From Bubalus kerabau (Eukaryota > Chordata > Mammalia > Artiodactyla > Bovidae): a stretch of DNA of 64,000 bases. Where the stretch lies: NCBI RefSeq assembly GCF_029407905.1, contig NW_026577903.1:992001-1056000 (forward strand), given 5' to 3'. The position numbers and the translations under genes were made by a program. Positions 20,655 to 33,800 of this stretch are shown here, piece after piece. Below the pieces are notes generated by a model. That model was not told the origin of the DNA. It worked only from the letters and a program-made list of their open reading frames with translations, and did not search any database. Numbering within the stretch: position 1 is the stretch's first letter; every line of letters starts with the position of its first letter.

Positions 20655-23600
20655 GGCGTGTGTCCAGGACCTAATGCTCCTCTCCAGGGAAGACAAGGAT
20701 CTCGGGGTTGCATCCCATGCTCCCCCGGGGAGTCAGGCCTCGCCTCGAGGGGAAGCAAAGACTCCGCTCTCCTCCCGAGTCGCGACGCTGATATCTTGGT
20801 GCCCCCTGAGTGGCCTCAAGGGAGTCCAGCCTCCTCTTCACTTTTGAGAGAGGACTCGTGATTGCTCTCCAGGCCAGGCAGGAAAAGAAGGCCCTCACCT
20901 CGCGAGGACGGGGGCATCTCAGGGGTTTCCTCGAGCTGCGGCACCCGAGGGGGTTTTCTCCCAAGGCACGACGAGGATCTCAGGGAGCCTCTCGTGCGGC
21001 GCCAGGGAAGTCATGTCTCCATGCACGTGGCGAGAAGGAGCGCGTCATTGTTCTCGAGTCATGGGAGGGACTAGAGCCTCAAGACGCGTTGAAGAAGGAC
21101 TCTCGATGTCTTTCTCGGGTTGCAGCGGGAAACCCTGTTTCCCCCGACTTCTGCCGGGGACCTTCGGGAACTTCCCAGGGTGGCTCTGAGAGGTGAGGGA
21201 CGCTGTGGAGTTGGTGGGGCCTCTCGGGACTCCACTGGGTTTGTCGCAATGGAAGAGGGCCTCATCTCGAGTGGAGGCAGGAACCTCAGGCTTCCTCTCC
21301 AATTCTGACTCTGATCGTAGTGTCCCTGCAGAGTTGGGACAGGAGAGTCAGGCTATGTCTTTTCTGAGGAATGGAACTCCGCTTGCCTCTCGAGTTGTTC
21401 ATGGGGTTTCAGGCCCCTTGTCAAACTGTGTGTGGAATCTGCAGGTTTTTCCAGACGATGCATGGGGGTGGCAGTGCCCCTTCGTTTTGTGTCTTCATCC
21501 ACAGGGTTGCCTTCGAAGAGGTGTCCGGGCATCGTGTTCTTATGAAGAGCGGCCTGGGAAATCGGGGTCGTTCCGCATTTGGCACCACCCACGTGGCTAG
21601 TCTCGAATTTCCTCATGAAACCGGCCTCATCCTGAGGTGTGCCGCGAAGGTCATGAAACCCTTCCAGACAAAGCAGAGGATTCGACCCTCCTGTGGCGAT
21701 CAGGAGGGGACAAGTGGCTCAGATGAAGTGCTGCTGGGAACCTCGGTGTTTCCCTCAAGTGAGACAGGTATGTCGGGTAACTTTTGGGGTCGCATAACGC
21801 GTTCCAAGTACCGTTTCGCTCTTCAAATTGGAACGTGCTCCAGCGCGCAAGGGCCTCATCTTGGAATGACTGGGGAACCACTTGGTTTTTCTCTAGTTGC
21901 GGTGGGATATTTGAGTTACCACAGGGAATTCATGCTTCCTCTTGTGTTGGCCCACAAAAGTCTTATCTTCCATTCGAGATTCGAGGAAGAGCTGGAGGTG
22001 CGCTCTAGTCACTGAAGGCAAAAGAGACCCCACCAAGGCTTGTGTGCAGGACCTAATGTTCATGTCAAGGGGCGACAGGAATCTCGGGGTTGCATTCCAG
22101 ACTCACCCTGGAGTCAGGCCTCGTCTCGAGGGGAAGCAAAGGACTCTGCTCTCCTCTCGAGTCGGACGGGTATGTCTTGGAGCCCACTGAGTGGCTTAAA
22201 GGGAGTCAAACCTCCTCTGGTGTTTGGAGGGAGGACACGGGATTGCTCTCCAGGCAATGCAGGAAATGAAGGCCCTCATCTCCCGATGACTGGGGCGTCT
22301 CGTAGGTTTTCTCGAGCTGTGGTGCTAGTGTGGGGTTTCTCACGAAGTAAGACTGGGAGCTCAGTGAGCCTCTCATGTGGTGCCAGGGCAGTCAGGTCTC
22401 TATGCACGTGGTGAGAGGGAGCCCGTCATTGTTCTCGAGTCATGGTATGGGAATTGGGCCTGAAAACGTGTTAAAGAAGGACTCTCGAGGTCTTTCTTGG
22501 GTTGCAGCAGGAAACCCTGGGTTCCATCGACTTGTGCCAGTGACCTCAGGAAGCTTCTCAGCGTGCCTCTGAGAAGTCAGGGTCACTGTGGAGTTGGGAG
22601 GGGCCTCTCGGAACTCCACTGGGTTTGGTGCAATGGAAGAGGGCCTCATGACAAGTTGAGGCAGGAACCACAGGGTCCCTCTCCTGGCTTCGAATGCGCC
22701 GGATCTGACTCGGATCGCAGAGTCCCTGCAGAGTTGAGACAGGAGAGTCAGGCCTCGTCTTGTGTGGAGGAATGGAACTCCGCTTGACTCTCGCGTTGTT
22801 CATGGGGTGACAGGCCACTTGTCGATTTGTATGTGGAACTTGCGGGTTTTTCTGGACGATGCACTAGGGTGTCACTGACCCTTCGTGTTGTGCCTTGTTC
22901 CACAGGATTGCCTTCGAGTTGGGTTCTGCCATCGGGTTCTTATCAAGAGCGGACCAGGGAATCGGGGTCTTTTGGCATGCCGCACCACCCACGAGGCTAT
23001 GTATTGAATTTCCTCGTGAGACTGGCCTCAGCTTGATGTGCACCAGGAAGGTCGGGAACGCCTTCCAGACAAAGCAGGGGAATCGAACCTCCTGTCGCGA
23101 TCAAGAGGGGAGAAGAGTCTCAGATGAAGTGGTGCCGGGAACCTCGGTGTTCTCCTCAAGTGAGACTGGTATGTCGGGGAAATTTTGGGGTCGCATCAAG
23201 GGTTCCAAGTAACTTTTCGCTCTTCAATACGGAACGTGGGACTTCTCTTGAGACGCTGTAGCGGGCAAGGGCCTCATGTTTCGATGACGGGGGAACCACG
23301 TGGTTTTTCTTGAGTTGGGGCGGGATTCTCGAGTTACAACCGGGAATTCAGGCTTCCTCTTCAACTGGCCCAGGGAAGTCCAGTTTTCATTCGAATTGTG
23401 AGTTAGAACTGGGGATTGTTCTCGAGACACTGCAGGGCCAAATAGACCTCATCTAGGCTTGTGTCCAGGACCTAATGTTCCTCTGCTGGGGCGAAAGCGA
23501 TCTCAGCATTGCATTCTCGACTCACCCGGGGAGTCAGACCTCGTCTCGAGGGGAAGCCAAGGACACCGCTCTCCTGTCAAGTCGCGACGGGTATATCTTG

Positions 23601-26189
23601 GAGCTCACTGTGTGGCCTAAAATGAGTCAAGCCTCCTGTGGAGTTTGGAGAGAGGACTCAGGATTGCTCTCCAGGCCATACAGCAAAAGAAGGCCCTCAT
23701 CTCGTGAGGACTGGGGCGTCTCGTGGGTATTCTCGAGCTGCGGCTCCAGTGTGGTGTTGCTCACGAGGTATAATGGGGAGCTCAGGGAGCCTCTCCTGTG
23801 GCGCCAGGGAAGTCAGGTTTCTATGCGCGTGGCTAGGGGGAGCGCGTCATTGCTCTCGAGTCATGGTAGGGGAATCGCACCTCAAGACGCGTTGAAGAAG
23901 GACTCTCGAGGTCTTTTACGGGTTGGGGCAGGAAACCCTTGGTTCCCTCGACTTGTGCCGGTGATCTCAGGAAGGTCAAAGTGTGCCTCTGAGAAGTCAG
24001 GGATACTGAGGAGTTGGGAGGGGTCTCTCGGGACTCCACTGGGTTCGGTGCAATGGAAGAGGGCCTCATCTCGAGTGGAGGCAGGAAACTCATGTTTCCT
24101 CTCCTGACTTCCCCTGGGCCAGATCTGACTCGGATCGCAGTTTCGCTGCAGAGTTCGAACAGGAGAGTCAGGCCTCGTCCTGTGTGGAGGAATGGAACTC
24201 TGCTTGCCTCTCCAGTTGTTCACGGGGTGACAGGTCACTTCTCGAGCTGTGTGTGGTACCTGCGGGTTTCTCCGGACGATACCCAGGGGTGTCAGTGCCC
24301 CTAAGTGTTGTGCCTTCATCAAAAGGGTTATCTTCAAAGAGGTGTCCGGGCATCAGGATCTTATCAAGAGCGGACCGGGAAATCGGGGTCTTTCGGCATG
24401 TGTCACCATCCACGTGGCTATGTCTCGAATATCCTCGTGAAACCGGCCTCATCCTGAGATGCACCGGGAAAGGTGGGAACCCCTTCAAGACAAAACAGGG
24501 GAATCGACCCTCCTGTCGCGATCAGGAGGGGATAAGGGGCCCAGATGTAGTGGTGCCGGGAACCTCGGTGTTCTCCTCGAGTCAGACCGGTGTGTCGAGG
24601 AACTTTTGAGGGCGCATCAAGGGTGCCAATACCGTTTCGCACTTCAAGACGGAACGTGGGACTTCTCTTGAGACGCTGTAGGGGGCAAGGGCCTCATCTT
24701 GGGATGACGGGGGAACCACGTGGCGTTTCTCGAGTTGTGGCGGGATTCTCGAGTTTCGACGGGGAATACAGTCTTCCTCATGTGTTGGGCCAGGGAAGTC
24801 CTATCTTCCATTCGAGTTTAAAGGGAGAGCTGGGGATTGCTCTCGAGTCACTGCAGGGCAAAATAGACCTCATCTAGGCTTGTGTCCAGGACTTAATGCT
24901 CGTCCCTAGGGGCGACAGGGATCTTGGGGTTGCATACCAGACTCACCCGGGGAATCAGGCCTCGTCTCGAGGGGAAGCAAAGAACTCCGCTGTCCTTTTG
25001 AGTCGCGATGGGTATCTCTTGGAGCCCACTGTGTGCCCTAAAGGGAGTCAAGCCTCCTGTGGTGTTTGGATAGAGGACTCGGGATTCCTCTCCAGGCCAT
25101 GCAGGAAAAGAAGGCCCTCATCTCTCGATGATGGCGGCGTCTCGTGGGTTTTCTAGACTGCTGCGCTAGTGCCAGGTTTCTGACGAGGTACGATAGGGAG
25201 CTCAGGGAGCCTCTCGTGTGGCGCCAGGGAAGTCAGGTCCCCATGAGATGGCTAGGGGGAGCTCGTCATTGCTCTCGAGTCATGGTAGGGTAATCGGGCC
25301 TCAAGACGGGTTGAAGAAGGACTCTCGAGGTCTTTCTCGGGTCACTGCATAAAACCCAGGGTTCCCTTGACTTGTGCCTGCGACCTCAGGGAGCTTCTCA
25401 GAGTGCCTCTGAGAAGTCAGGGATACTGTGCAGTTTGGAGGGGCCTCTCGAGACTCCTCTGCATTTGGTGGAATGTAAGAGGGACTCATCTTGAGTTGAA
25501 GCAGGAACCTCAGTGTTCCTCTCCATTTCTGACTCAGATCGCAAGGTCCCTGCATGTTGGTACAGGAGAGTCAGGCCTCGTCTTCTCTGGAGGATGGGAC
25601 TCCTCTTGCCTCTCGAGTTGTTCTCGAGGTGACAGGCCACTTGTCGAGCTGTGTGTGTAACCTGCCCATTTTTCCGGATGATGCACAGGTGTGTTAGTGC
25701 CCCTTCGTGTTGTACCTTCATACTCAAGACTGCCTTCCAAGAGGTGTCCGAGCATCGGATTCTTATCAAGAGCGGACCGGGAAATTGGAGTCTTTCAGCA
25801 AGTGGCACCACCCACAAAGCTACGTATCGAATTTCCCCATGAGACCGGCCTCATCCTGAGTTGTGCAGGGAAGGTCGGGCCCCCTTGCAGACAAAGCAGG
25901 GGAATCGACCCACCGGTCACGATCAGGAGGGGAGAAGGGGCTTAAATGAAGTGGTGCCGGGAACCTCGGTGTTCCCCTTGAGTGAGACCGGCGTGTTGGG
26001 GGACTTTTGGGGTCGCATCAAGGGTGCCAAGTACCGTTTCGCATTTCAAGACGGAACCTGGGACATCTTTTGAAACGCTGTAGCGGGCAAGGGCCTCATC
26101 TTGCGATGACTGGAGAACCACGTGGTTTTGCTCGAGTTGCGGCGGGATTCTCGAGTTATGACCGGGAATTTAGGCTTCCTTTTGTTGGC

Positions 26190-27060
26190 CTTGAAATCCA
26201 ATCTTCCATTCGGGTTGCAAGGGGGAGCTGGGGATTGCGCTAGAGTCACTGCAGGGCACAAGAGACCTAATCTAGGCTTGTGTCCAGGATTTAACGTTGC
26301 TCTCCAGGGGCGACAGGGATCTCGGGTTTGAATTCCAGACTCATCCGGGGAGTCAGTTCTCACCTCGAGGGTAAGCAAAGAATTCCGCTCTCGTCTCGAG
26401 TCGCGATGGGTATCTCTTGGAGCCCACTGTGTGTACTAAAGGGAGTCAAGCCTCCTGTGGAGTTTGGAGAGAGGACTCGGGATTGGACTCCAGGCCATGC
26501 AGGAAAAGAAGGCCCTCATCTCGAGATGACGGTGGCGTCTCGTGGGTTTTCTCGAGCTGCGGCGCCAGTGTGGGGTGTCTCATGAAGTACCACGGGGATC
26601 TCAGGGAGCCTCTTGTGTGGCGTCAGGAAAATCCAGTATTCCATTCGAGTTGCAAGTTAGAACTGGGGATTGCTCTCCAGTCACTGCAGGGCAAAATAGA
26701 CCTCATCTACGCTTGTGTCCAGGACCTAGTGTTCCACTACTGGGCCGACAGGGATCTCAGGGTTGCATTCTCGACTCACCCGGAGAGTCAGGCCTCGTCT
26801 TGAGGGGAAAAAAAGGACTCCGCTCTCCTGTCGAGTCGCGACGGGTATCTCTTGGAGCCCACTGCGTGGCATAAAGGGAGTGAAGCCTCCTATGGAGTTT
26901 GGAGAGATGACTCGGGATTGTTTTCCTGGCCATGCAGGAAAAAAGGCCCTCATCTCGCGATGACGGGGGCATCTCGTGGGTTTTCTCCAGCTGCGGCGCC
27001 AGGATCAGATTTCTCACGAGGTACAACGGGGAGCTCAGAGAGCCTCTCGTGTGGTGCTAG
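26190..27060 (+). repeat. Internal tandem duplication (about 435 bp x 2) in HOR monomer 4, copy A
   Basis: 26,190-26,625 is repeated as 26,626-27,060. The AGTTTGGAGAGA motif is at 26,461 and 26,896, and ATCCA at 26,196 and 26,631. At the junction (about 26,622-26,632) the end of a GCCAGGGAAGTCAGG block joins a GGGAAGTCCAATCTTCC block. These two monomer sites normally share the 11-mer CCAGGGAAGTC, which would have allowed out-of-register pairing. It lengthens this monomer to about 1,833 bp. Confidence 0.82.
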
Positions 27061-30000
27061 GGACGTCAAGTCTCCGTGCGTGTGGTGAAGGGGAGTGCAT
27101 GATTGCTCTCGAGTCATAGTAGGCGAATCGGGCTTCAAGACGCATTGAAGAAGGACTCTTGACGTCTTTCTCGGGTTGCGGCAGGGAACCCTGGGTTCCC
27201 TTGATTTGTGTCGGTGACCTCAGGCAACTTCTAAGGGTGCCTCTGAGAAGTCAGGGACACTGTGGATTTGGGAGGGGCCCTTCGTTACTCAACTGGGTTT
27301 GGTGCAATCGAAGAGGGCCTCATCTCGAATGGAGGCAGGAACGTCAGGGGTCCTCTCCATTTCTGACTCGGGTCGCAGGGTACCTGCAGAGTATGGAGAA
27401 GAGAGTCACGCCTCGTCTTTTGTGGAGGAGTGGATTTCCCCTTGCCTTTCGAGTTGTTCACGGAGTGACAGGCCACTTGTTGAGCTGAGTGTGGAACCTG
27501 CGGGTTTTTCCGGACGATGCACGGGGGTGTCAGTGCCCCTTCGTGTTGTGCCTTCATCCACAGGGTTGCCTTCAAAGAGGTTTCCGGGCATCGGGTTCTT
27601 TTCAAGAGCGTACCGGAAAATTGGGGTCTTTCAGCATGTGGTACCACCCACGAGGCTACATCTCGAATTTCCTCGGGAGACCGGCCTCATCCTGAGGTGC
27701 GCCGGGAAGGTCGGGAACCCCTTGCAGACAAAGCAGGGGAATCGACCCACCGCTCGCGATCAGAAGGGGAGAAGGGGCTCAGATGAAGTGGTGCCGGGAA
27801 CCTCGGTGGTCCCCTCGAGTGACACCGGTATGTCACGGCACTTTTGAGGTCGCATCAAGGGTGCCAAGTACAGTTTTGCACTTCAAGACGGAACGTGGGA
27901 ATTCTCTGGAGATGCTGTAGCGGGCAAGGGCCTCATATTGCGATGACGAGGGAAACATGTGGTTTTTCTCGAGTTGAGGCGGGATTCTCGAGTTACAATG
28001 GGGAATTCAAGCTTCCTCTTGTGTTGGCCCAGGAAGTCCAATCTTCCATTCAACTTGTCAGAGAGAGCTGGGGGTTGCTCTCGAGTCACTTCAGGGCAAA
28101 GAGTCCTCATCTAGGCTTGGGTCCAGGACGTAATGTTCCTCTCCAGGGGCGACAGGGATATCGGGGTCGCATTCCAGTCTCACCCGGTGGGTCTCGCCTC
28201 GTCTCGAGTGGAAGCAAAGGACTCCACTATCCTCTCGAGTCGCGACACGTAACTCTTGGAGCCCAATGAGTGGCCTAAAGGGAGTCAAGCGTCCTGTGTA
28301 GCTTGGACAGAAGGTTCACGCTTGATCTGCATACCATGCAGTTAAAGATGGCCCTCCTCTCGTGATGACGGGGGCGTCTCATGGGTTTTCTCAAGCTGCG
28401 GCGCCAGTGTGGGGTTTCTCACGAGATATGATGGGGAGTTCAGGGATCCTCTTGTGCAGCGCCAGAGAAGCCTGACTCCATGCGTGTGGCCAGGCAGATC
28501 GCGTCATTGCTCTCGAGTCATGGGAGGGACTAGGGCCTCAAGAGGCATTTAAGAAGGACTCTCAAGGTCTTTCTTGGGTTGGGGCGGGAAACACTCATTT
28601 CCCTCGACCTCTACAGGGGACCTTAGGGAACTTCCCAGGTGCCTTTGAGAGGTGAGGGATACTGAAGAGTTAGAGGGGCCTCTCGGGACTCCACTAGGTT
28701 TAACGAAATGAAAGAGGGCCTCATCTCAATTGGAGGCAGGAACCTCAGGCTTCCTCTCCATTTCTGACTCCGACCGCAGGGTCCCTGCAGAGTTGGGACA
28801 GGAGAGTCAGGCCTCGTCTTGTCTGAGTAACGGAACTCTGCTTGCCTCTCGAGTCGTTCAGGGGGTCTCAGGGCCCTTGACAAGCTGTTTGTGGACCCTG
28901 CGGGTGTTTCCAGAAGATGCATGGGGGTGTCAGTGCCCCTTCGTTTTGTGCCTTCCCCCACAGGGTTGCCTTCAAAGAGGTGTCCGGGCATCGGGTTCAT
29001 TTCAAGAGCGGACCGGGAAATCGGGGTCATTCTGCATGTGGCACCACCCACGTGGCTCATCTCGAATTTCCTCGTGAGACCAGCATCATCCTGAGGTGCG
29101 CCGGGAAGGCCGGGAACCCCTTCCACACAAAGTAGGGGAATCGATTCTCCTGTCGCGATCAGGAGGGGAGATGGGGCTCAGATGAAGTGGTGCCGGGACC
29201 CTCGGTGTTCCACTCGAGGGAACCCGGCGTTTCAGGGAACTTTAGGGGTCGCATCAAGGGAGCCAAGTACCGTTTCCCACTTCAGGACAGAACATGGGAC
29301 TTCCCTGGAGACGCTGTAGCGGGCAAGGGCCTCATCCTGTGAAGACGTTGGAACCACGTCGTTTTTCTTGAGTTGCATCGGGATTCTCGAAAATGACAGG
29401 AATTTCAGGTCTCTCTTGGGTTGGCCCTGGGAAGCCCAAACTTCAATTCGAGTTGCGATGGAAAGCTGGGGGTTCTGCTCGAGTCACTACAGGGCCAAAG
29501 AGACCTCATCGAGGCGTGTGTCCAGGACCTAATATTCCTCTCAAGGGAAGACAGGGATCCCGGGTTTCCATTCCAGACTCCCCCGGGGAGTCAGGACTGG
29601 CCTGGAGGGGAAGCAAAGGACTCCGCTTTCCTCTCAAGTCGCGACACGGATCTCTTGGAGCCCACTGAGTGGACTCAAGGGTGTCGAGCCTCCTCTTCAG
29701 TTTGGAGAGAGGACTCGGGATTGCTCTCCAGGCCAGGCAGGAAAAGAAGGCCCTCATCTCGCGATGACGGGGGCGTCTCATGGGTTTCCTCAGGCTGCTG
29801 CGCCCATGGGGGTTTTCTCACGAGGCACGACGAGGACCTCAGGGAGCCTCTCGTGCGGCGCCAGGGAAGTCAGGTCTCCATGCGCATAGCGAGGGGGAGC
29901 TGGTCATCACTCTCGAGTCATGGGAAGCGGCTAGGTCCTCAAGAGGCGTTGAAGAAGGACTCTCGAGGTCTTTCTCGGGTTGCGGCGGGAAACCCTCGTT

Positions 30001-30597
30001 TCCCTCAACTTCTTCAGGGGACCTTAGGGAACTTCCCAGGGTGCCTCTGAGAGGTGAGGGATGCTGTGTAGTTGGCAGGGCTTCTAGGGACTCTGCTGGG
30101 TTCGGCGCAATGGAAGAGGGCCTCATCTCGAGGGGAGGCAGGAACCTCAGGCTTCCTCTCGGTTTCGGACTCCGACTGCACGGTCCCTGCAGTGTTGGGA
30201 CAGGAGAGTCATGCCTCGTCTTGTCTGAGGAATGGAATTCTGGTTGCCTCTCGAGTTGTTCCGGGAGTCTCAGGCCCCTTGTCGAGCTGTGTGTAGACCC
30301 TGCGGGTTTTTCCGGATGATGCATGGGGGTGTCAGTGCCCCTTCGTGTTGTGCCTTCACCCACAGGGTTGCCTTCGAAGAGGTGTCCGGGCATCGGGTTC
30401 TTATCAAGAGCGGACCGGAAAATCAGGGTCGTTCGGCACGTGGCACCTCACACGTGGCTAGTCTCGAATTTCCTCCTGAGACCGGCCTCATCCTGAGGTG
30501 CGCCAGGAAGGCCGGGAACCCCTTCCAGACCACGCAGGGGAATCGACTCTCCTGTCGCGATCATGAAGGGAGAAGGGGCTCAGATGAAGTGGTGCCG

Positions 30598-30836
30598 GGA
30601 CCCTCGGTGTTCTCCTCGAGGGAACCCAGCGTGTCGGGGAACTTTTGCGGTCGCATCAAGGGTGTCAAGTACCGTGTCGCCCTTCAGGGCGGAACATGGG
30701 ACTTCCCTGGAGACACCGGGAAGTTTGGTGTTCCCCTGGAGTGAGACCAGTATGTTGGGGAACTTTGGGGTCGCATCAAGGGTGCCAAGTAGCATTTCGA
30801 ACTTTAAGATGGAACGTGGGACTTCTCTTGAGACTC
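30598..30836 (+). repeat. Internal duplication (about 120 bp x 2) in HOR monomer 7, copy A
   Basis: GGTGTTC is at 30,606 and 30,727, and GGGACTT...GAGAC at 30,699 and 30,820, an offset of 121 bp. The first copy looks like the GC-richer monomer types. The second copy and what follows (AGCATTTCGAACTTTA, ATATTGCGATGAA, TTTTTAAGA) resemble the monomer at 33.6 kb. The monomer is therefore a chimera of two types joined out of register. Confidence 0.8.
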
Positions 30837-33800
30837 TAGCTGGCAAGGGCCTCATATTGCGATGAAGGGGGAACCACATGGTTTTTAAGACTTGAGGCTG
30901 AATTCTCGAATTACGATGGGAAATTTAGACTTCCTCTTGTGTTGACCGTGGGAAGACCAATCTTCCATTCAAATTGTGAGGGAGAGATGGAGGTTGCTCT
31001 CGAGTCACTGTAGGGCAAAATAGACCTCATCTAGGCTTGTGTCTAGGACATAATGTTCCACTCCAGGGTCGACAGGGATCTCGGGGTTGCATTCCAAACT
31101 CACCCGGGGAGTCAGGCCTCGTCTCCAGGGAAGCAAAGGACTCCGCTCTCCTCTCGAGTCGCACCGGGTATTTCTAGGACCCATCTGAGTGGCCTAAAGG
31201 GAGTCAATACTCCTGTGAAGTTTGGAGAGAGGACCAGGAATTGCTCTCCAGGTCAGGCAGGAAAAGAAGGCCCCCATCTCTCCTTGACGGGGGCATCTTG
31301 TGGTTTTTCTCGAACTGCGGCGCCAGTGTGGGTTTTCTCACGAGGTACGATGGGGTACTCAGGGAGACTCTTGTGTGGTACTAGGGAAGTCAGTTTTCCT
31401 GCTCGTGGCGAGGGGAGCGCGTCCTTGCTCTGGAGTCATGGTAGGGGAATCGGGCATCAAGAGACGTTGAAAAAGGACTCTCCAAGTCTTTCTCGGGTTA
31501 CTTCTGGAAACTCTGGGTTCCCTCGACTTGTGCCAGTGACCTCAGGTAGCTTCTCACGGAGCCTCTGAGAATTCAGGGATACTGTGGTGTTGGGAGGGGC
31601 CTCTCGGGACACCACTGAGTTTGGTTCAATGGAAGAGGGCCTCTTCTCTAGTTGAGGCAGGAACCTCAGGGTTCCTCTCCATTTCTGACTCCAATTGCAG
31701 GGTCCCTGAAGAGTTGGGACAGGAGAGTAAGGCCTCGTCTTGTGTGAAGGAATGCAACTTCACTTGCCTCTAGAGTTGTTCACGAGGTGACAGTCCACAT
31801 TTGGAGCTGTGAGTGGAATCTGCGGGTTTTTCCAGACGATGCATGGGGATGTCAGTGTCCCTTCGTGTTGTGCCTTCATCCACAGGGTTGCCTTCGAAGA
31901 GATGTCCGGGCGTCAGGTTCTTATCTAGAGTGGACCGGGAATTTGGGATCTTTCAGCATGTGGCACCAACCATGAGGCTACTTTTCGAATTTCCTCATGA
32001 GACCGGCCTCATCCGGAGGTTCGCGGGGAACGTCGGGAACCCCTTGCAGGCAAAACATGGGAATCGACCCTTCTGTCGCGATCAGGAGGGGTGAAGGGGC
32101 TCACAGGAAGTGGTGCCGTGAACTTTGGTGTTTCCCTCGAGTGAGACCGGTATGTCAGGGAACTTTGGGGGTCGCATCAAGGGTGCCAAGTACCGTTTTG
32201 TACTTCAGGATGGAACGTGGGACTTCCCTTGATACGCTGTAGCGATCAAGGGCCTCATCTTGCGATGACGGGGGAGCCACGTGGTTTTTCTCGAGTTGCG
32301 GCGGGATTCTCGAGTTACGACGGGGATTTCAGGCTTCCTCTTGTGTTGGGCCAGGGAAGTCCAATCATCCATTCGAGTTGCGAGGGAGAGCTGGGGGTTG
32401 CGCTCGAGTCACTGCAGGGCAAAGGAGACCTCATCTAGGCTTGTGTCCAGGACCTAATGTTCCTCTCCAAGGGCCACAGGGATCTCAGGTTTGCATTCCA
32501 GACTCACCCAGGGAGTCAGGCCTCATGTCGAAGGGAAGCAAAGGACTCCGCTCTCCTTTCGAGTCGCGACGGGCACCTCTTGGAGCCCACTTTATGGCCT
32601 AAAGGGAGTCAAGCCTCCTGTGAAGTTTGGAGAGAGGACTTGGGACTGCTCTCCAGGCCATGCAGGAAAAGATGTCCCTCATCTCGCGATGACGGAGGGA
32701 TCTTGTGGGTTTTCTCGAGCTGCGGCACCAGTGTGGGGTTTCACACGAGGTACGACGGGGAGCTCAGGGAGCCTCTTGTGTGGTGCCAGGGAAGTCAGGT
32801 CTCCATGTGCGTGGCGAGGGGGAGCGCATTATTGCTCTCGAGCTATGGTAGGGGAATCTGACCTCAAGACACATTGAAGAAGGACTCTCGAGGTCTTTCT
32901 TCGGTTGTGGCAGGAAACCCTTATTTCCCTCGACTTTTGCCGATGGCCTCAAGGAGCTTCTCAGAATGCCTATGAGAAGTCAGGGATACTGTGGAGATGG
33001 GAGGGGCCTCTCGGGACTCCACTGGGTTTGTTTTCATGGAAGAGGGCCTCATCTCGGGTTGAGGCAGGAACCTCAGGTTTCCTCTCCATTTCTGACTCAG
33101 ATCGAAGTGTGCCTGCAGAGTTGGGATTGGATACTCAGGCCTCGTCTTGTCTGAGGAAGGGAACTCCGCTTTCCTCTCTCATTGTTTAAGGGGTGACAGG
33201 CCAGTTGTGGAGCTGTATGTGGATCCTGCAGGGTTTTCCGGACGATGAACAGGGTTGCCAGTGCCCCTTCGTGTAGTGCCTTCATCCACAGGGTTGCCTT
33301 AGAAGAGGTGTCTGGGCATCGGGTTCTTATCAAGAGCAAGACCGAGAAATCGGGGTCTTTTGGCACGTGGCACCAACACGAGGCTACGTCTCGAATTTCT
33401 TCGTGAGACTGGCCTCATCCTGAGGTGCGCCATGAAGGTCGGGAACGCCTTCTAGACAAAGCAGGGGGATCGACCTTCCTGCCGTGATCAGGAGCGGAGA
33501 AGGGGCTCAAATGAAGTGGTGCCAGGAACTTCGGTGTTCCCTTGGAGTGAGACCGGTATATTGGGGAACTTTTGGGGTCGCATCAAGGGTGCCAAGTAGC
33601 ATTTCGAACTTTATGACGAAACATGGGACTTCTCTTGAGACTCTGTAGCGGGCAAAGGCCTCATATTGCGATGAATGGGGAACCACGTGGTTTTTAAGAG
33701 TTGCGGCGGGATTCTCGAGTTACAACGGGAAATTCAGACTTCCTCCTGTGTTGGCCCAGTGAAGACCAATCTTCCATTCGAATTGCGAGGGAGAGATGGG

